64,000 bases of DNA from Bacteroidota bacterium (lineage in GTDB: Bacteria > Bacteroidota > Bacteroidia > AKYH767-A > 2013-40CM-41-45), in contig JADKJP010000006.1 in assembly GCA_016720935.1 (NCBI GenBank), positions 1,413,194-1,477,193 on the forward strand. Reading direction: 5' to 3'. Below are positions 43,321 to 53,001 of the stretch, in pieces. Numbering within the stretch: position 1 is the stretch's first letter; each line of letters starts with the position of its first letter. The notes under the pieces were generated by a model, which saw only the letters and a list, made by a program, of their open reading frames with translations, was not told the origin of the DNA and made no database searches. Position numbers and translations under genes: made by a program.

Positions 43321-44145
43321 TTATTTTTTATACGAGACAGATGCCCAGCCTTCGTGGTGCTTTTCTTTCAGCACCTGCAGTCCGAGAGATTTAGCTTTTT
43401 CGTTCAATACAGAAACATCCTCAGTAAGAAAACCGCTGATCACCAATTCTCCACCTTGATTTAAGGACACGGAATATGCTTCCATATCGTTAAGCAATAC
43501 ATTTCGGTTAATATTCGCGAGAATAATATCAAAGTCGAGATTTTTCAAAAGCCGATAGTCTCCTTTTTGTATTTCTATATCTTCCGTTTGATTCCGTTTA
43601 CAATTCTCGATACTGTTTTCGATGGCCCAGTCATCAATATCCGTAGCAAGGATTTTTTCCGCGCCCATTTTTTTTGCTAGAATCGCGAGGACACCACTTC
43701 CGCTCCCCATGTCAAGCAAAGATTTGCCTTCCAGATCCATCTCCAGCATTTGTTCAATCATCAGACTGGTCGTAGCATGATGACCGGTTCCAAATGACAT
43801 TTTTGGTTCGATGATCAATTCTATCAGCCCGGATGGAGCTGGAGGATGAAAAGGAGCCCTGATATGAACTTCATTCTTGACAGTAACCGGCTCAAAATTG
43901 GATTCCCATTCCTTGTTCCAGTTTTTATCTTTAATAAACGATTTTTCCATCCGGATATTTTCATTTCCCGGAATGCTTCTGATCAATTCGGAAATTTTAT
44001 CTTCCTGATAATCCGCTGCAGGGATAAATGCGGAAACACCGTCTTCCTGTTCCTGAAACATCTGGAAGTCTGTTTCCCCCAGCCATGCAATCAAAACTTC
44101 GTTCATTGCAGGGTCATTGTAAAATCGTATTTCCAGATAATCCAT
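43321..44145 (-). CDS. prmA: Ribosomal protein L11 methyltransferase
   Basis: SAM-dependent methylation of ribosomal protein L11. A 274-residue protein with the PrmA order: an N-terminal L11-binding ferredoxin-like domain and a C-terminal methyltransferase domain with 'LDMGSGSGVLAILAKKMGA' (SAM motif I), 'ATDIDDWAIENSIEN' (motif II) and 'DIILANINRNVLL' (motif IV with NxNxxxL). 'SFGTGHHATTSLM' just before motif I is the PrmA hallmark. I start at ATG 44145 (MDYLEIRFYN), 10 bases after tpiA ends; the longer open frame would overlap tpiA. Probably cotranscribed with tpiA. Confidence 0.93.
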   Translation of the reverse strand: MDYLEIRFYNDPAMNEVLIAWLGETDFQMFQEQEDGVSAFIPAADYQEDKISELIRSIPGNENIRMEKSFIKDKNWNKEWESNFEPVTVKNEVHIRAPFHPPAPSGLIELIIEPKMSFGTGHHATTSLMIEQMLEMDLEGKSLLDMGSGSGVLAILAKKMGAEKILATDIDDWAIENSIENCKRNQTEDIEIQKGDYRLLKNLDFDIILANINRNVLLNDMEAYSVSLNQGGELVISGFLTEDVSVLNEKAKSLGLQVLKEKHHEGWASVSYKK

Positions 44146-44155
44146 ATAACCTTGT

Positions 44156-44932
44156 TCAGGATTTCGCGATGATGGCATTCATCGCTTTGATAATTTGTTT
44201 GAATTCATCCGCTTTCAGGGAAGCCCCGCCTACCAGTCCTCCATCCACATCCTGACAGGAAAACAATTCCTGAGCATTTTTTGCGGTTACACTACCACCA
44301 TAAAGAACGGTGAGCTGATCGGCAACATTTGTATTGTATCTGTTTGCAACCAACTGCCTGATAAAAGCATGCATTTCCTGAGCCTGCACTGATGAAGCAG
44401 TAACTCCTGTTCCAATTGCCCAGACAGGCTCATAGGCAATAACACAATCCTGTATCAGGTTTTCATTTAAGTGGAAAAGTCCTTTTTCCAATTGCATTTG
44501 TACTGTTTCCCGATGCAGTCCTTGATTTCTTTGGGCAAGCGTTTCTCCGCAACAAAAAATAGGGAGCAAAGAGTTTTCAATTGCACGTGTCACTTTATCT
44601 GCCAATTGAACATCTGTTTCATGATACAATGCCCTTCTTTCTGAATGACCAACCAGGACATATTCAGTGCCTATGGAAGCAAGCATCGCAGCGGAGATCT
44701 CACCTGTAAAGGCTCCTTTCACCTGCTCAGAACAATTCTGTGCAGCAATGGCAACTTGCGGACATTTTTGCAAACGGGAAACGATCTGTTGAATGTAAAT
44801 TGCCGGAGGGGCGAGGATAATTTCTGTACTACCGGATTCATCATAATTGTCAATGACACCATCCACCAAAGCCATTGCTTCAGCATAAAGCAGATTCATT
44901 TTCCAGTTTCCGGCGACTATTTTTTTCCTCAT
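44156..44932 (-). CDS. tpiA: Triosephosphate isomerase
   Basis: Interconverts dihydroxyacetone phosphate and glyceraldehyde-3-phosphate in glycolysis. The 258-residue protein has the classic catalytic residues: K11 in GNWKMN (8-13), H96 in VGHSERR (94-100) and E168 in AYEPVWAIGTG (166-176), plus the C-terminal phosphate-binding 'YGGSVTAKN' and 'GGLVGGASLK'. It is the first gene of the minus-strand group tpiA-prmA-large protein. A -7 box at 45038-45045 could drive it. Confidence 0.97.
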   Translation of the reverse strand: MRKKIVAGNWKMNLLYAEAMALVDGVIDNYDESGSTEIILAPPAIYIQQIVSRLQKCPQVAIAAQNCSEQVKGAFTGEISAAMLASIGTEYVLVGHSERRALYHETDVQLADKVTRAIENSLLPIFCCGETLAQRNQGLHRETVQMQLEKGLFHLNENLIQDCVIAYEPVWAIGTGVTASSVQAQEMHAFIRQLVANRYNTNVADQLTVLYGGSVTAKNAQELFSCQDVDGGLVGGASLKADEFKQIIKAMNAIIAKS

Positions 44933-45037
44933 GAAAATGACATTTTAGAGAGTTCGAAATAACATCAAATAGTGCTCACTAGCAAGATGAAAATTTCAAC
45001 AATGAGATCAGTTGTGAACTTATTCAAGGTGATTTAT

Positions 45038-45045
45038 CAAAAATA
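45038..45045 (-). promoter_or_regulatory. -7 box (TATTTTTG) candidate for tpiA
   Basis: Exact TAnnTTTG match on the minus strand; the transcript would carry a leader of about 99 bases before tpiA. Its edge meets one copy of the AATAGTGCTC direct repeat. Confidence 0.4.
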
Positions 45046-45198
45046 ATAGTGCTCCTCTAATGATTCGTTCATAACCAAAATGTCATAATTCGCCATGAAA
45101 ATGTTAATGTATCCAGCCGGAAATACCATAAGCCAGATTTGAGCTGAAATATCTCTAAAATGAGGCCTTTCAGAGCTTCTTTTATCACGATTTTATTT

Positions 45199-45206
45199 TA
45201 CATTTG
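45199..45206 (+). promoter_or_regulatory. -7 box (TACATTTG) for the giant PKD protein
   Basis: Exact TAnnTTTG match. The predicted start near 45213 gives a 36-base leader to ATG 45249. A TTG start at 45204 would lie inside this box and is therefore unlikely. Confidence 0.6.
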
Positions 45207-45248
45207 AAACCCGATAAAAATTACATTTCATTCATTAACATCAAGTTC

Positions 45249-48200
45249 ATGTCCTCACTTCAAAGGAAGATTTATTTAGTATTTGTCAGTCTGCTTTTCG
45301 CCTCTATTGCATCTTTTGCACAGGTTACGGCTAATTTCAATGCCGACATTCTTCAGGATTGTCCTCCTGCAATTGTGCAATTTACCAGCACTTCCACAGG
45401 TAATCCTACCACCTATTTATGGGATTTCGGAGATGGAACCGGTGGTTCTGTATTACAAAACCCGAATCACTCCTTTGCTACTTCCGGCTTATATACGGTA
45501 ACACTCACTGTTTCGAATGGCACTACCTCAGATACTGAAATAAAGACTGATTATATCCGGGTATTCGTTCCGCCTACAGCATCTTATTCGGTAACCAATG
45601 ATTCCATTTGTTCCGGAACGTCGATTACTTTTACAAATACTTCTATACCCGGAGACGGGGCTATTAACCAATTCAGCTGGACCTTTAATGACGGTACGCC
45701 TCAGGTCACGGGTGTGAGTACTGTCGATCATATCTTTACCAATGGAGGTAGTACTTACCAAACCTATTATCCTGTTCTTGCGATCAATGATGCAAACGGA
45801 TGCAATGGCAGTTATAACGAAGACACAATATGGGTCTTCCCTCAACCTGTAGCTGATTTCTTTGTCAACCAAATTACTTCCTGCTCCGCTCCCGCTACGA
45901 TCAGCTTTACAAACACTTCGTCGAATACAAGTTTGTATACCTGGGATTTTGGAGACCCGGCGAGTGGAGTCGACAATGCTTCAACTTTAGCGAATCCTTC
46001 TCACACATACAATTCAACCGGAACTTATAACATTGTACTTACCTCGGGAGTCCCTGGTTGTAACGATACACACAACCAATCAGTCACTATTGCTCAACCG
46101 GTGGCAAATTTTACCATATCCGATACTGTCGTTTGCATGAACGATACAATCTTCTTTACCAATACCGGTTCAACAGGTGTGTATAACTGGAATTTCGGAG
46201 ATCCTTCGAGCGGAGTGAATAATTCATCCGGACAAAGCGACCCTTCTCATGTGTTCAGCGGACCGGGAACATTTCAGGTGAGTCTGACAATTTCAATTGG
46301 TTCCTGCACAGATGTGATTACACAATCCGTTCGTGTAAGGGTTCCACCGCAAGTCGCTTTCATTTCTCCTGATCATCAGGCATGTGATACTCCTTTCACG
46401 GTCTCTTTCAATGATACAATTTCCGGACATACTGCATGGTCCTGGGTATTCGGAGATCCCTCCAGCGGTGCATTGGACTCTTCCTCTGTCCAAAATCCTT
46501 CACACACGTATCATAATTTTGGTTACTACAGCGTGAACCTGACCGTCGTCGATGGCTTTGGTTGTCGCAACAGTGCCCTGTTTTCAAATTACGTTGCAAT
46601 TGTAAAACCAGTAATTGATTTTAGCCAACCTGATAGTGGTTGTGTAGGTTCTACATTTACATTCAACGCGAGTGTAAATTCTCCGGCGGATCCGACCATC
46701 ACCGATTATACATGGGTCTTTACAGACGGCACCGGACCCCATTCTTCCGGTAGCAGTCCAACCATTCAGCACACCTTTAATGCGGTTGGAATTTTTCCTG
46801 TTACCCTGACAATTACGACTTCATCAGGATGTACTGAAACACTTACCAAAACCGCTTACATTAAAATTGGAACAAAACCGAATGCTAATTTCAGCGCGAC
46901 TCCTCAGGTAATTTGTTTCAAAGACAATGTTCAATTTACCGATCTCTCTGCTCCACCGCCAATTACCGGATGGAGATGGAATTTTGGAGACGGTGGTTCC
47001 AGTATTTTGCAAAACCCGAATCATCAGTACAATATCGATACTTCCGGTACTGCTGATCCTTTCGACGTAACTCTAATCGCTTATTACAATGGTTGCCCTG
47101 ATACCATTGTCTTAACAGATCTCATTACCGTAAATGGTCCTATTCCGGATTTTGCACCTGTGTACAATTGTGCTAATCCATATTCTGTTACTTTCAATAA
47201 TCTGAGTGGAGGTGCTACCAGTTACAGTTGGGATTTTGGTGATGGTTCCGCTGCTTCAACGCAAACTAATCCTTCACACACTTATCCTTCCAACACAAAT
47301 TACACCGTGGTACTGACCGCTACCAGTTCTGTCTCAGGTTGCGTTGTTGATTCAGTTCATGTTGTTCAGATTCGTGCTCCATTGGCCGTTGCCGCTTCGA
47401 ATACAATCGAAGCCTGTCACCCTTCCACCATTCAATTCACAGGCACCGGTTCAACTGATTACAATACTCAGGTCTGGACCTTCGGTGAAGGAATTGCAGG
47501 TGTACAGGATACATCCTTACTAATTAATTCACCACACTATTATAACAATGCCGGGTACTATACAGCAACGCTCACAATCACTGACATCCACAATTGCGTG
47601 AGTGTAGATACTCAACGGGTGCACATCATTGGCCCTACCGCCTATTTCAAGGCTTCTCCTTTCACAGGTTGTGCACCTTTAAACGTAGTATTTACGGATA
47701 CATCAGACACTGAAGGCAGCGCTATTGTAAAATGGATTTGGAATTACGGCAGCTCAGTGGATACAACCTTAACCGGAACGGCTAATCACCCATATCCAAC
47801 ACCCGGAAATTATTCTGTGACACTGACTGTCATTGATGCAAATGGATGTACAAATTCAACTACAGCTTTCAATTATATCCAGCCTACTCAGCCTGATCCT
47901 ACATTTACTACCACCGCGGATACCCTCTGTAGAAATGCGCCAATCAGTTTTAATGCTTCACCCGGAACCTATGTAGCTAATCCGGTGACTTATTCCTGGA
48001 ATTTCGGTGATGGAAACACCTCTTCGTCCACAAATAATACTGAAACGCACAGCTACACCGACAATGGAAGTTATTCTGTTTTATTAATCGCGACCGACAA
48101 TAACAATTGCGTAGATTCTATTCGTAAAGACATATTTGTTTATACCACTCCCGCGAGTTTCCATTGGACTTTGCAGGATACCTGTGTGGAAACTAACGGT

Positions 48201-49223
48201 ATCAAACAAGCACAGATTTACGCAGTGTTTACTTCCGACTCCAACAATTACATGGGTACGTATTCATGGGATCTGGAATACACACAAAATTTAAATACCA
48301 ACCTTTCATCCTATGTAAATTACTATTCTGTTCCGGCAGGATCGTATGATGTAGCACTCACTGTTACAAACCGTTTCGGCTGTGTGGATTCTGTTCGCCA
48401 ACCTGACCTCGTTGTTGTTCCTGGCCCTACAGGATCATTTACTGCCATTCCTGATTCGGGTTGTCGTCCACTGACTGTCACCTTTAACGGAGTGGCCAGT
48501 AATTCAAATTTATATGCATGGGATTTTGGTGATGGAACTGTAATTCCGAGTACGTCTGAGGACACTGTTACTCATACTTACAACAGTGTAGATAATTTTA
48601 TCCCTCGCCTCTATCTCGGCTTTACCATGCCGATCAGTGGTAATTTCTGTTATGTTCAGGTTCCATATTCCGATTCAATACAGGTGACAACAATTGTGAA
48701 TGTTGACATTCTTGAAGATACCATCATTGTGCGTGATGAAGAATTCGACACTTTACATGTACAAACCATTGGTCCCGGTGGTTTGACCTATACTTATTCA
48801 TGGAATCCTGCCTCACTGGTAAACCCTGATCCGTTGAGCAGTACAACTTTCTACGCTACAACAACAGGTACTACTCAACTTTACACTGTTGAAGCCGGAT
48901 ATGGAAACGGTTGTTCCAGTTCGGATTCAGTATTGGTGATATACAGAACCTGTGAAGCCCTTCTGAAAATTCCGAATGTCTTTACACCAAATGATGACCA
49001 CAGAAACGACACCTATCACATCGATTCATTGTGCACATTCGAAGGTTTCTATTTCAAAATCTACAATCGTTGGGGTAAAATAGTTTTTGAATCCAACGAT
49101 CCTGATTTTGCCTGGGATGGCTTGGATACAGACGGAACAGAATGTTCTGAAGGAACCTATTATTATGTCATGCTAACCAGAAGAAATGAATTGCACGGGT
49201 TTATTCAACTGATAAGAGAATAA
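45249..49223 (+). CDS. Giant PKD-repeat surface protein, T9SS type B
   Basis: A 1324-residue exported protein. The signal peptide (MSSLQRKIYLVFVSLLFASIASFAQ) is followed by about thirteen PKD-like beta repeats, each centred on a W-x-F-G-D-type motif (for example YLWDFGDGTGG, YTWDFGDPASG, WRWNFGDGGSS, YAWDFGDGTVI); a few are degenerate (for example WIWNYGSSVD and YSWDLEYTQN). The last 90 residues are the gliding-motility C-terminal (type B sorting) domain: 'LLKIPNVFTPNDDHRNDTYHI', 'FKIYNRWGKIVFES' and 'FAWDGLDTDGTEC'. Such proteins reach the surface by T9SS and probably act as stalks, adhesins or matrix proteins. No catalytic domain is visible. It is a single-gene unit, with a terminator shared with priA. 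Confidence 0.9.
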   Translation: MSSLQRKIYLVFVSLLFASIASFAQVTANFNADILQDCPPAIVQFTSTSTGNPTTYLWDFGDGTGGSVLQNPNHSFATSGLYTVTLTVSNGTTSDTEIKTDYIRVFVPPTASYSVTNDSICSGTSITFTNTSIPGDGAINQFSWTFNDGTPQVTGVSTVDHIFTNGGSTYQTYYPVLAINDANGCNGSYNEDTIWVFPQPVADFFVNQITSCSAPATISFTNTSSNTSLYTWDFGDPASGVDNASTLANPSHTYNSTGTYNIVLTSGVPGCNDTHNQSVTIAQPVANFTISDTVVCMNDTIFFTNTGSTGVYNWNFGDPSSGVNNSSGQSDPSHVFSGPGTFQVSLTISIGSCTDVITQSVRVRVPPQVAFISPDHQACDTPFTVSFNDTISGHTAWSWVFGDPSSGALDSSSVQNPSHTYHNFGYYSVNLTVVDGFGCRNSALFSNYVAIVKPVIDFSQPDSGCVGSTFTFNASVNSPADPTITDYTWVFTDGTGPHSSGSSPTIQHTFNAVGIFPVTLTITTSSGCTETLTKTAYIKIGTKPNANFSATPQVICFKDNVQFTDLSAPPPITGWRWNFGDGGSSILQNPNHQYNIDTSGTADPFDVTLIAYYNGCPDTIVLTDLITVNGPIPDFAPVYNCANPYSVTFNNLSGGATSYSWDFGDGSAASTQTNPSHTYPSNTNYTVVLTATSSVSGCVVDSVHVVQIRAPLAVAASNTIEACHPSTIQFTGTGSTDYNTQVWTFGEGIAGVQDTSLLINSPHYYNNAGYYTATLTITDIHNCVSVDTQRVHIIGPTAYFKASPFTGCAPLNVVFTDTSDTEGSAIVKWIWNYGSSVDTTLTGTANHPYPTPGNYSVTLTVIDANGCTNSTTAFNYIQPTQPDPTFTTTADTLCRNAPISFNASPGTYVANPVTYSWNFGDGNTSSSTNNTETHSYTDNGSYSVLLIATDNNNCVDSIRKDIFVYTTPASFHWTLQDTCVETNGIKQAQIYAVFTSDSNNYMGTYSWDLEYTQNLNTNLSSYVNYYSVPAGSYDVALTVTNRFGCVDSVRQPDLVVVPGPTGSFTAIPDSGCRPLTVTFNGVASNSNLYAWDFGDGTVIPSTSEDTVTHTYNSVDNFIPRLYLGFTMPISGNFCYVQVPYSDSIQVTTIVNVDILEDTIIVRDEEFDTLHVQTIGPGGLTYTYSWNPASLVNPDPLSSTTFYATTTGTTQLYTVEAGYGNGCSSSDSVLVIYRTCEALLKIPNVFTPNDDHRNDTYHIDSLCTFEGFYFKIYNRWGKIVFESNDPDFAWDGLDTDGTECSEGTYYYVMLTRRNELHGFIQLIRE

Positions 49224-49225
49224 CA

Positions 49226-49255
49226 AAAAAGCCATCTCAAAAGGATGGCTTTTCT
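49226..49255. terminator. Bidirectional terminator between the PKD gene and priA
   Basis: AAAAAGCCATC (49226-49237 region) and GATGGCTTTT (49244-49253) pair across a 6-base loop. A/T runs on both sides allow it to act for the PKD gene (+) and priA (-), whose stops lie within a few bases on either side. Confidence 0.85.
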
Positions 49256-49257
49256 TA

Positions 49258-51765
49258 TCACATCGGATCTACATCCACATGCATCTGCACCGGATGATTG
49301 TCACGATTTGCATAAAAAGCAGACATGCATTCACGAATTTTATTTTTCGCGTCTTTGGAGGAAACTTCGCGTTCTATTTTAATGATGACAACACGGTGGT
49401 AAAGATTCCGTATTCTTGAAATCAGCGGAATGTGAGGGCCAATTACCCGCTGGCCAAGTTTGTTCCTCAACATTGTGGCAAAAACTCCTGCCGCATCCTG
49501 AACCACATCAGAATCCTTGTGACGTATTATTATCTCGATCAAACGTGTATGCGGAGGATAATTGAATTTATGTCTTTCAAATAAATCACGTTTGTAAAAA
49601 GCTTCATAATCATTTTTTACAACATCACGAATTACCCAATGGTTCGGTTGCTGAGTCTGAATAATCACCCTTCCCTGTTTTTGCTTCCTTCCGGAACGCC
49701 CACTCACCTGGGCCATTAGTTGGAAGCTTCTCTCATGGGAACGGAAATCAGGGAAATTTAGTAACTGATCGGCATTGATAATCCCAACAGTACTCACATT
49801 ATCAAAATCCAGTCCTTTGGTGACCATCTGTGTACCCACCAGAATATCAATTCTCCGTTCTTCGAAATCGGTAATAATTCTATGAAAGGATTGTTTTGAA
49901 CGTGTGGCATCCAAATCCATACGAGCAATGCTGGCAGAAGGGAAAAAGATGGCAATCTCCTCTTCTATTTTCTCTGTTCCGAATCCTTTTACTTCAAGAT
50001 GATGATCACCACATTGCATACACGATGCAGGAACGGTTTGTCCATATCCGCAATAATGACATTTTAACTGATGACTTTGTTTGTGATAGGTCAATGTCAC
50101 GGAACAATTTTTGCAATTTGGAATCCAGTTGCATTGTCTGCATTCGAGGTAAGGAGAAAATCCACGCCTGTTTTGAAACAGGATAACCTGTTCTTTGTTT
50201 TTCAAAGCAAGATCAATCGACTGAATCAATTCAGGTGTGAAATGAGATTTCATGATCTTCTTACGAGTCGCTTCTTTTACATCCGCGACGACAATTTCAG
50301 GCATGTGAACGCCACCGAATCGTTGCTTCAGATCTACCAAGGCATATCTCCCGGCAAGAGCATTGTAATAGCTCTCCAGAGAAGGTGTTGCAGAACCAAG
50401 CAATACTTTGGCGCCATGAATTTTCGCCAGTACGATAGCGGTATCTCTCCCATGATATCTGGGAGCAGGATCATTTTGTTTGTATGAAGAATCATGTTCT
50501 TCATCCACAATCACAAGTCCTAATTTGCTGTAAGGAAGAAATAATGCAGAACGGGCACCAAGAACAATCTGAGATTTAAAATAAGATCCTTCAGCATTTT
50601 CTTCAGAAAATCTGTTCACCTGGTTCCATACTTCAATTCTTTCATTACTGCTATAACGGGAATGATAAACTCCTACTCTGTCACCAAAGTGACGCCGAAG
50701 CCTGGTGATAATCTGTGTTGTCAAAGCGATTTCCGGTAACAGATACAAAACCTGTTTCCCTGATTTTATCGTTTCTTCAATAAGGTGAATATAAACTTCT
50801 GTTTTACCACTGGAAGTAACTCCGTGTAAAAGGGCTACATTTTTTTGTTCGTAGGCATTTTTGATATCCTTCAATGCCTTTTGCTGAGCCTCACTAAGCG
50901 AATATGTATCCACATGCTCACCGGTTGCAACCGGAATTCGATCAACCCTGACATCCCATTCTTTTAAAATGTTATTCCTGATCAGAGTATGCAATGCGGA
51001 AGATGAAATATTTTCCTCCTTAAGAAGGTCTTGCTTCCTCACAAAATCTTTTTCATCTTTTTGATAAAGAAGTTTTAGAAATACCATCAGTGTTTCCAGC
51101 TGCTTTCCTTTTCGTTTATCCTGTTCGTATTCCTGAAATAAAGTATGCAATTCAGAATCGATTTCATAAGCAGGACTTAAACGAATCCTGGTCTCCTTTT
51201 TCGGCTTATATCTTTCTTCGATTTCTTCCGATAAAATGATCATCCCCTTTTCCAGCATTTTTTTCAAAAGAGCATGAACCGTTTTTTTCTTCAGCACCTG
51301 GGAAACCTCTTCAATACTCATTTCTTGTTTGCTCAACAAGGATTCATAAATAATTTGTTCCAAAGGTTCCAATTCCAGGATATCCAGTTCGAATGCCGGA
51401 TTCAGGACGACTTTAGTTTCACTTTGCAGTTTCAAACCCGGTGGAAGTGCTGCATTCATGACCTCTCCTTCCTGGCACAAATAATAATCAGCCATCCATG
51501 CCCAAAGTTCAAACTGATATTCATTTACAATGGCTTTCTCATCCAGGATACTCTGAACCGACTTCAGGGCAGTGAGGTCCTCATTTTCGGATTGCCTGAT
51601 GTTCCTAATGAGAGCCGCGAAAATCCTTTGTTTGCCGAAAGGGACTATGACACGTTTTCCCTGAGAAATGTCATGCCTTAATTCCTCCGGAACTTTATAA
51701 GTAAAATACTGTGACACAGCCAAGGGAAGTACCACATCAACAAGGACTTGGGTGTTATTGGTCAA
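49258..51765 (-). CDS. priA: Primosomal protein N' (replication restart helicase)
   Basis: 3'-5' helicase that recognises stalled forks and loads the primosome. The 835 residues are typical for Bacteroidota PriA. N-terminal 3'-DNA-binding domain (about 6-110, beginning 'VVLPLAVSQYFTYKVPEEL'), then the helicase with Walker A GVTSSGKT (315-322) and DEEH (421-424), 'LGSATPS' (motif III), the eight-cysteine zinc-binding insert (CRQC...CKNC...CHYC...CMQC, about 535-590), and 'QVSGRSGRKQKQGRVIIQT' (motif VI). The start is TTG 51765; no ATG gives a complete N-terminal domain. A -7 box at 51814-51821 supports a start close by. Confidence 0.93.
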   Translation of the reverse strand: MTNNTQVLVDVVLPLAVSQYFTYKVPEELRHDISQGKRVIVPFGKQRIFAALIRNIRQSENEDLTALKSVQSILDEKAIVNEYQFELWAWMADYYLCQEGEVMNAALPPGLKLQSETKVVLNPAFELDILELEPLEQIIYESLLSKQEMSIEEVSQVLKKKTVHALLKKMLEKGMIILSEEIEERYKPKKETRIRLSPAYEIDSELHTLFQEYEQDKRKGKQLETLMVFLKLLYQKDEKDFVRKQDLLKEENISSSALHTLIRNNILKEWDVRVDRIPVATGEHVDTYSLSEAQQKALKDIKNAYEQKNVALLHGVTSSGKTEVYIHLIEETIKSGKQVLYLLPEIALTTQIITRLRRHFGDRVGVYHSRYSSNERIEVWNQVNRFSEENAEGSYFKSQIVLGARSALFLPYSKLGLVIVDEEHDSSYKQNDPAPRYHGRDTAIVLAKIHGAKVLLGSATPSLESYYNALAGRYALVDLKQRFGGVHMPEIVVADVKEATRKKIMKSHFTPELIQSIDLALKNKEQVILFQNRRGFSPYLECRQCNWIPNCKNCSVTLTYHKQSHQLKCHYCGYGQTVPASCMQCGDHHLEVKGFGTEKIEEEIAIFFPSASIARMDLDATRSKQSFHRIITDFEERRIDILVGTQMVTKGLDFDNVSTVGIINADQLLNFPDFRSHERSFQLMAQVSGRSGRKQKQGRVIIQTQQPNHWVIRDVVKNDYEAFYKRDLFERHKFNYPPHTRLIEIIIRHKDSDVVQDAAGVFATMLRNKLGQRVIGPHIPLISRIRNLYHRVVIIKIEREVSSKDAKNKIRECMSAFYANRDNHPVQMHVDVDPM

Positions 51766-51813
51766 AATACCTGCTTGTTATAATACCAGAAAAATTTTGG
51801 TTTGAAAGAATAA

Positions 51814-51821
51814 CAAAGATA
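51814..51821 (-). promoter_or_regulatory. -7 box (TATCTTTG) for priA
   Basis: Exact TAnnTTTG match on the minus strand, about 49 bases upstream of the TTG start; transcription would begin near 51807. Confidence 0.5.
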
Positions 51822-51859
51822 ATGCGCAAAGAATTCATTCTTTCTCCAGTAATAAAGAA

Positions 51860-51867
51860 TAATTTTG
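51860..51867 (+). promoter_or_regulatory. -7 box (TAATTTTG) for the beta-lactamase-like gene
   Basis: Exact TAnnTTTG match. The predicted start near 51874 gives a 36-base leader to ATG 51910. The TTG at 51865 lies inside the box, so it is not the start. Confidence 0.55.
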
Positions 51868-51909
51868 AGCATTCGCTTTTCTTTGGGGGCAAAAGCGAAC
51901 TGCGAACTC

Positions 51910-52917
51910 ATGAAATTTTTGTCCTACAAGTTACCAATTTACTATTTGTTATTGATTTTGCTGGTTTTCGGATCGGCCTTTACATGGCTTTATCAAAAAC
52001 CAACCAAAGTGATTGAACGGGTTTCAGAAAGAAACAATTGTTCCGTCCAAATCCTGCGTCAAAACATTTATGAATTGACCAAACCCGTAATACTGGTGGA
52101 TGTTGGGAATGAGGAACAGAGTTTTGACCACTTAAAGGCTAAGTTGAATCAGTTTTTTGACCAGCAAAAGGCAGCCGGAGTCATTCAAAGCGCTTCTGTA
52201 ATGTTCCGGCAACAGTCTGATGGAAAATGGTTTAGCATAAATCCTTCTGAAACATATAGTCCGGGAAGTATCATGAAGGTGGTAACCATGATTTGTTATC
52301 TAAAAGCTGCTGAAAGCAATCCATCCATTTTGGAAAAAAAGATTCTTCTCATGCGTCATTTTGGTGAGATTCCCGAACAGACTTTAACCGGAAATGTATT
52401 GGTACCCGGCAATTATTATAAAGTAAAAGATCTCATCGCTCAAATGATCATTTATTCAGATAATGACGCAGCTGCATTATTGAACAGAGATGTTGATTTT
52501 ATTGCATATCAAAACATTTTAAAGGATCTTGAATTGCCGATTCCTGGCAAGGCTCAGATGAATTATGAATTAACTGTAAAGGAATGTTCTCGCCTTCTCA
52601 GGGTTTTGTATAATTCCTCTGTCCTAAAGCCTGAAGCCTCAGAATACGCGCTTCAATTATTGTCACAAAGTGGATTTAAAACCGGCTTTTCAAAATACAT
52701 GGATCCGTCATTAAAGATTGCACGGAAATTTGGGGAGCGTTCATTCGGCGAAATCCAGCAACTCCATGAAACCGGTATTTTTTATTATCACGACAGACCT
52801 TATATTTTAACTGTTATGACCAAAGGCCTTGACAACAAGGTCTTACCCGAAGTACTTGCCCAGGTCAGCAGAATCGTTTATGAAAGCCTGAATGAAAACA
52901 GTGCGATGCTGAATTAG
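51910..52917 (+). CDS. Class A beta-lactamase-like serine hydrolase, membrane-anchored
   Basis: A 335-residue protein starting at ATG 51910. The N-terminus has one hydrophobic helix (about 9-27). The serine-hydrolase core has S120-I-M-K123 (SxxK) and S183-D-N185 (the SDN motif of class A enzymes). The third motif (KTG) is degenerate here: 'ARKFGER' sits where K-T/S-G is expected, so beta-lactam hydrolysis is uncertain. It could be a DD-peptidase-like or a divergent housekeeping enzyme. It is divergent from priA and precedes the OstA-like gene by 84 bases. Confidence 0.75.
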   Translation: MKFLSYKLPIYYLLLILLVFGSAFTWLYQKPTKVIERVSERNNCSVQILRQNIYELTKPVILVDVGNEEQSFDHLKAKLNQFFDQQKAAGVIQSASVMFRQQSDGKWFSINPSETYSPGSIMKVVTMICYLKAAESNPSILEKKILLMRHFGEIPEQTLTGNVLVPGNYYKVKDLIAQMIIYSDNDAAALLNRDVDFIAYQNILKDLELPIPGKAQMNYELTVKECSRLLRVLYNSSVLKPEASEYALQLLSQSGFKTGFSKYMDPSLKIARKFGERSFGEIQQLHETGIFYYHDRPYILTVMTKGLDNKVLPEVLAQVSRIVYESLNENSAMLN

Positions 52918-52985
52918 AAACAGATTATCTGTTTCTGTATTTCTTCCTCTTTATCTTCGACAATTTAAATAAGAAATTCCTTTCT

Positions 52986-52993
52986 TATGTTTG
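52986..52993 (+). promoter_or_regulatory. -7 box (TATGTTTG) before the OstA-like gene
   Basis: Exact TAnnTTTG match that overlaps a possible ATG at 52987. If it is the true promoter, transcription starts near 53000 and translation must begin at ATG 53002 with almost no leader. Confidence 0.4.
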
Positions 52994-53001
52994 CAGAATC
53001 T

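Larger units (their letters stand above)
44933..45248. other. 316-base divergent intergenic region, tpiA / PKD protein
   Basis: No gene is visible on either strand. It holds a minus -7 box (45038-45045), a plus -7 box (45199-45206), and two direct copies of AATAGTGCTC (44968-44977 and 45045-45054), 77 bases apart, the second touching the minus -7 box. No tRNA-like fold or strong hairpin was seen. Confidence 0.6.

Noticed and set aside
45249..49223. DNA-level tandem repeat array in the giant protein gene
   Set aside because: The PKD repeats are similar at protein level, but units differ clearly in DNA, so this is old domain duplication.
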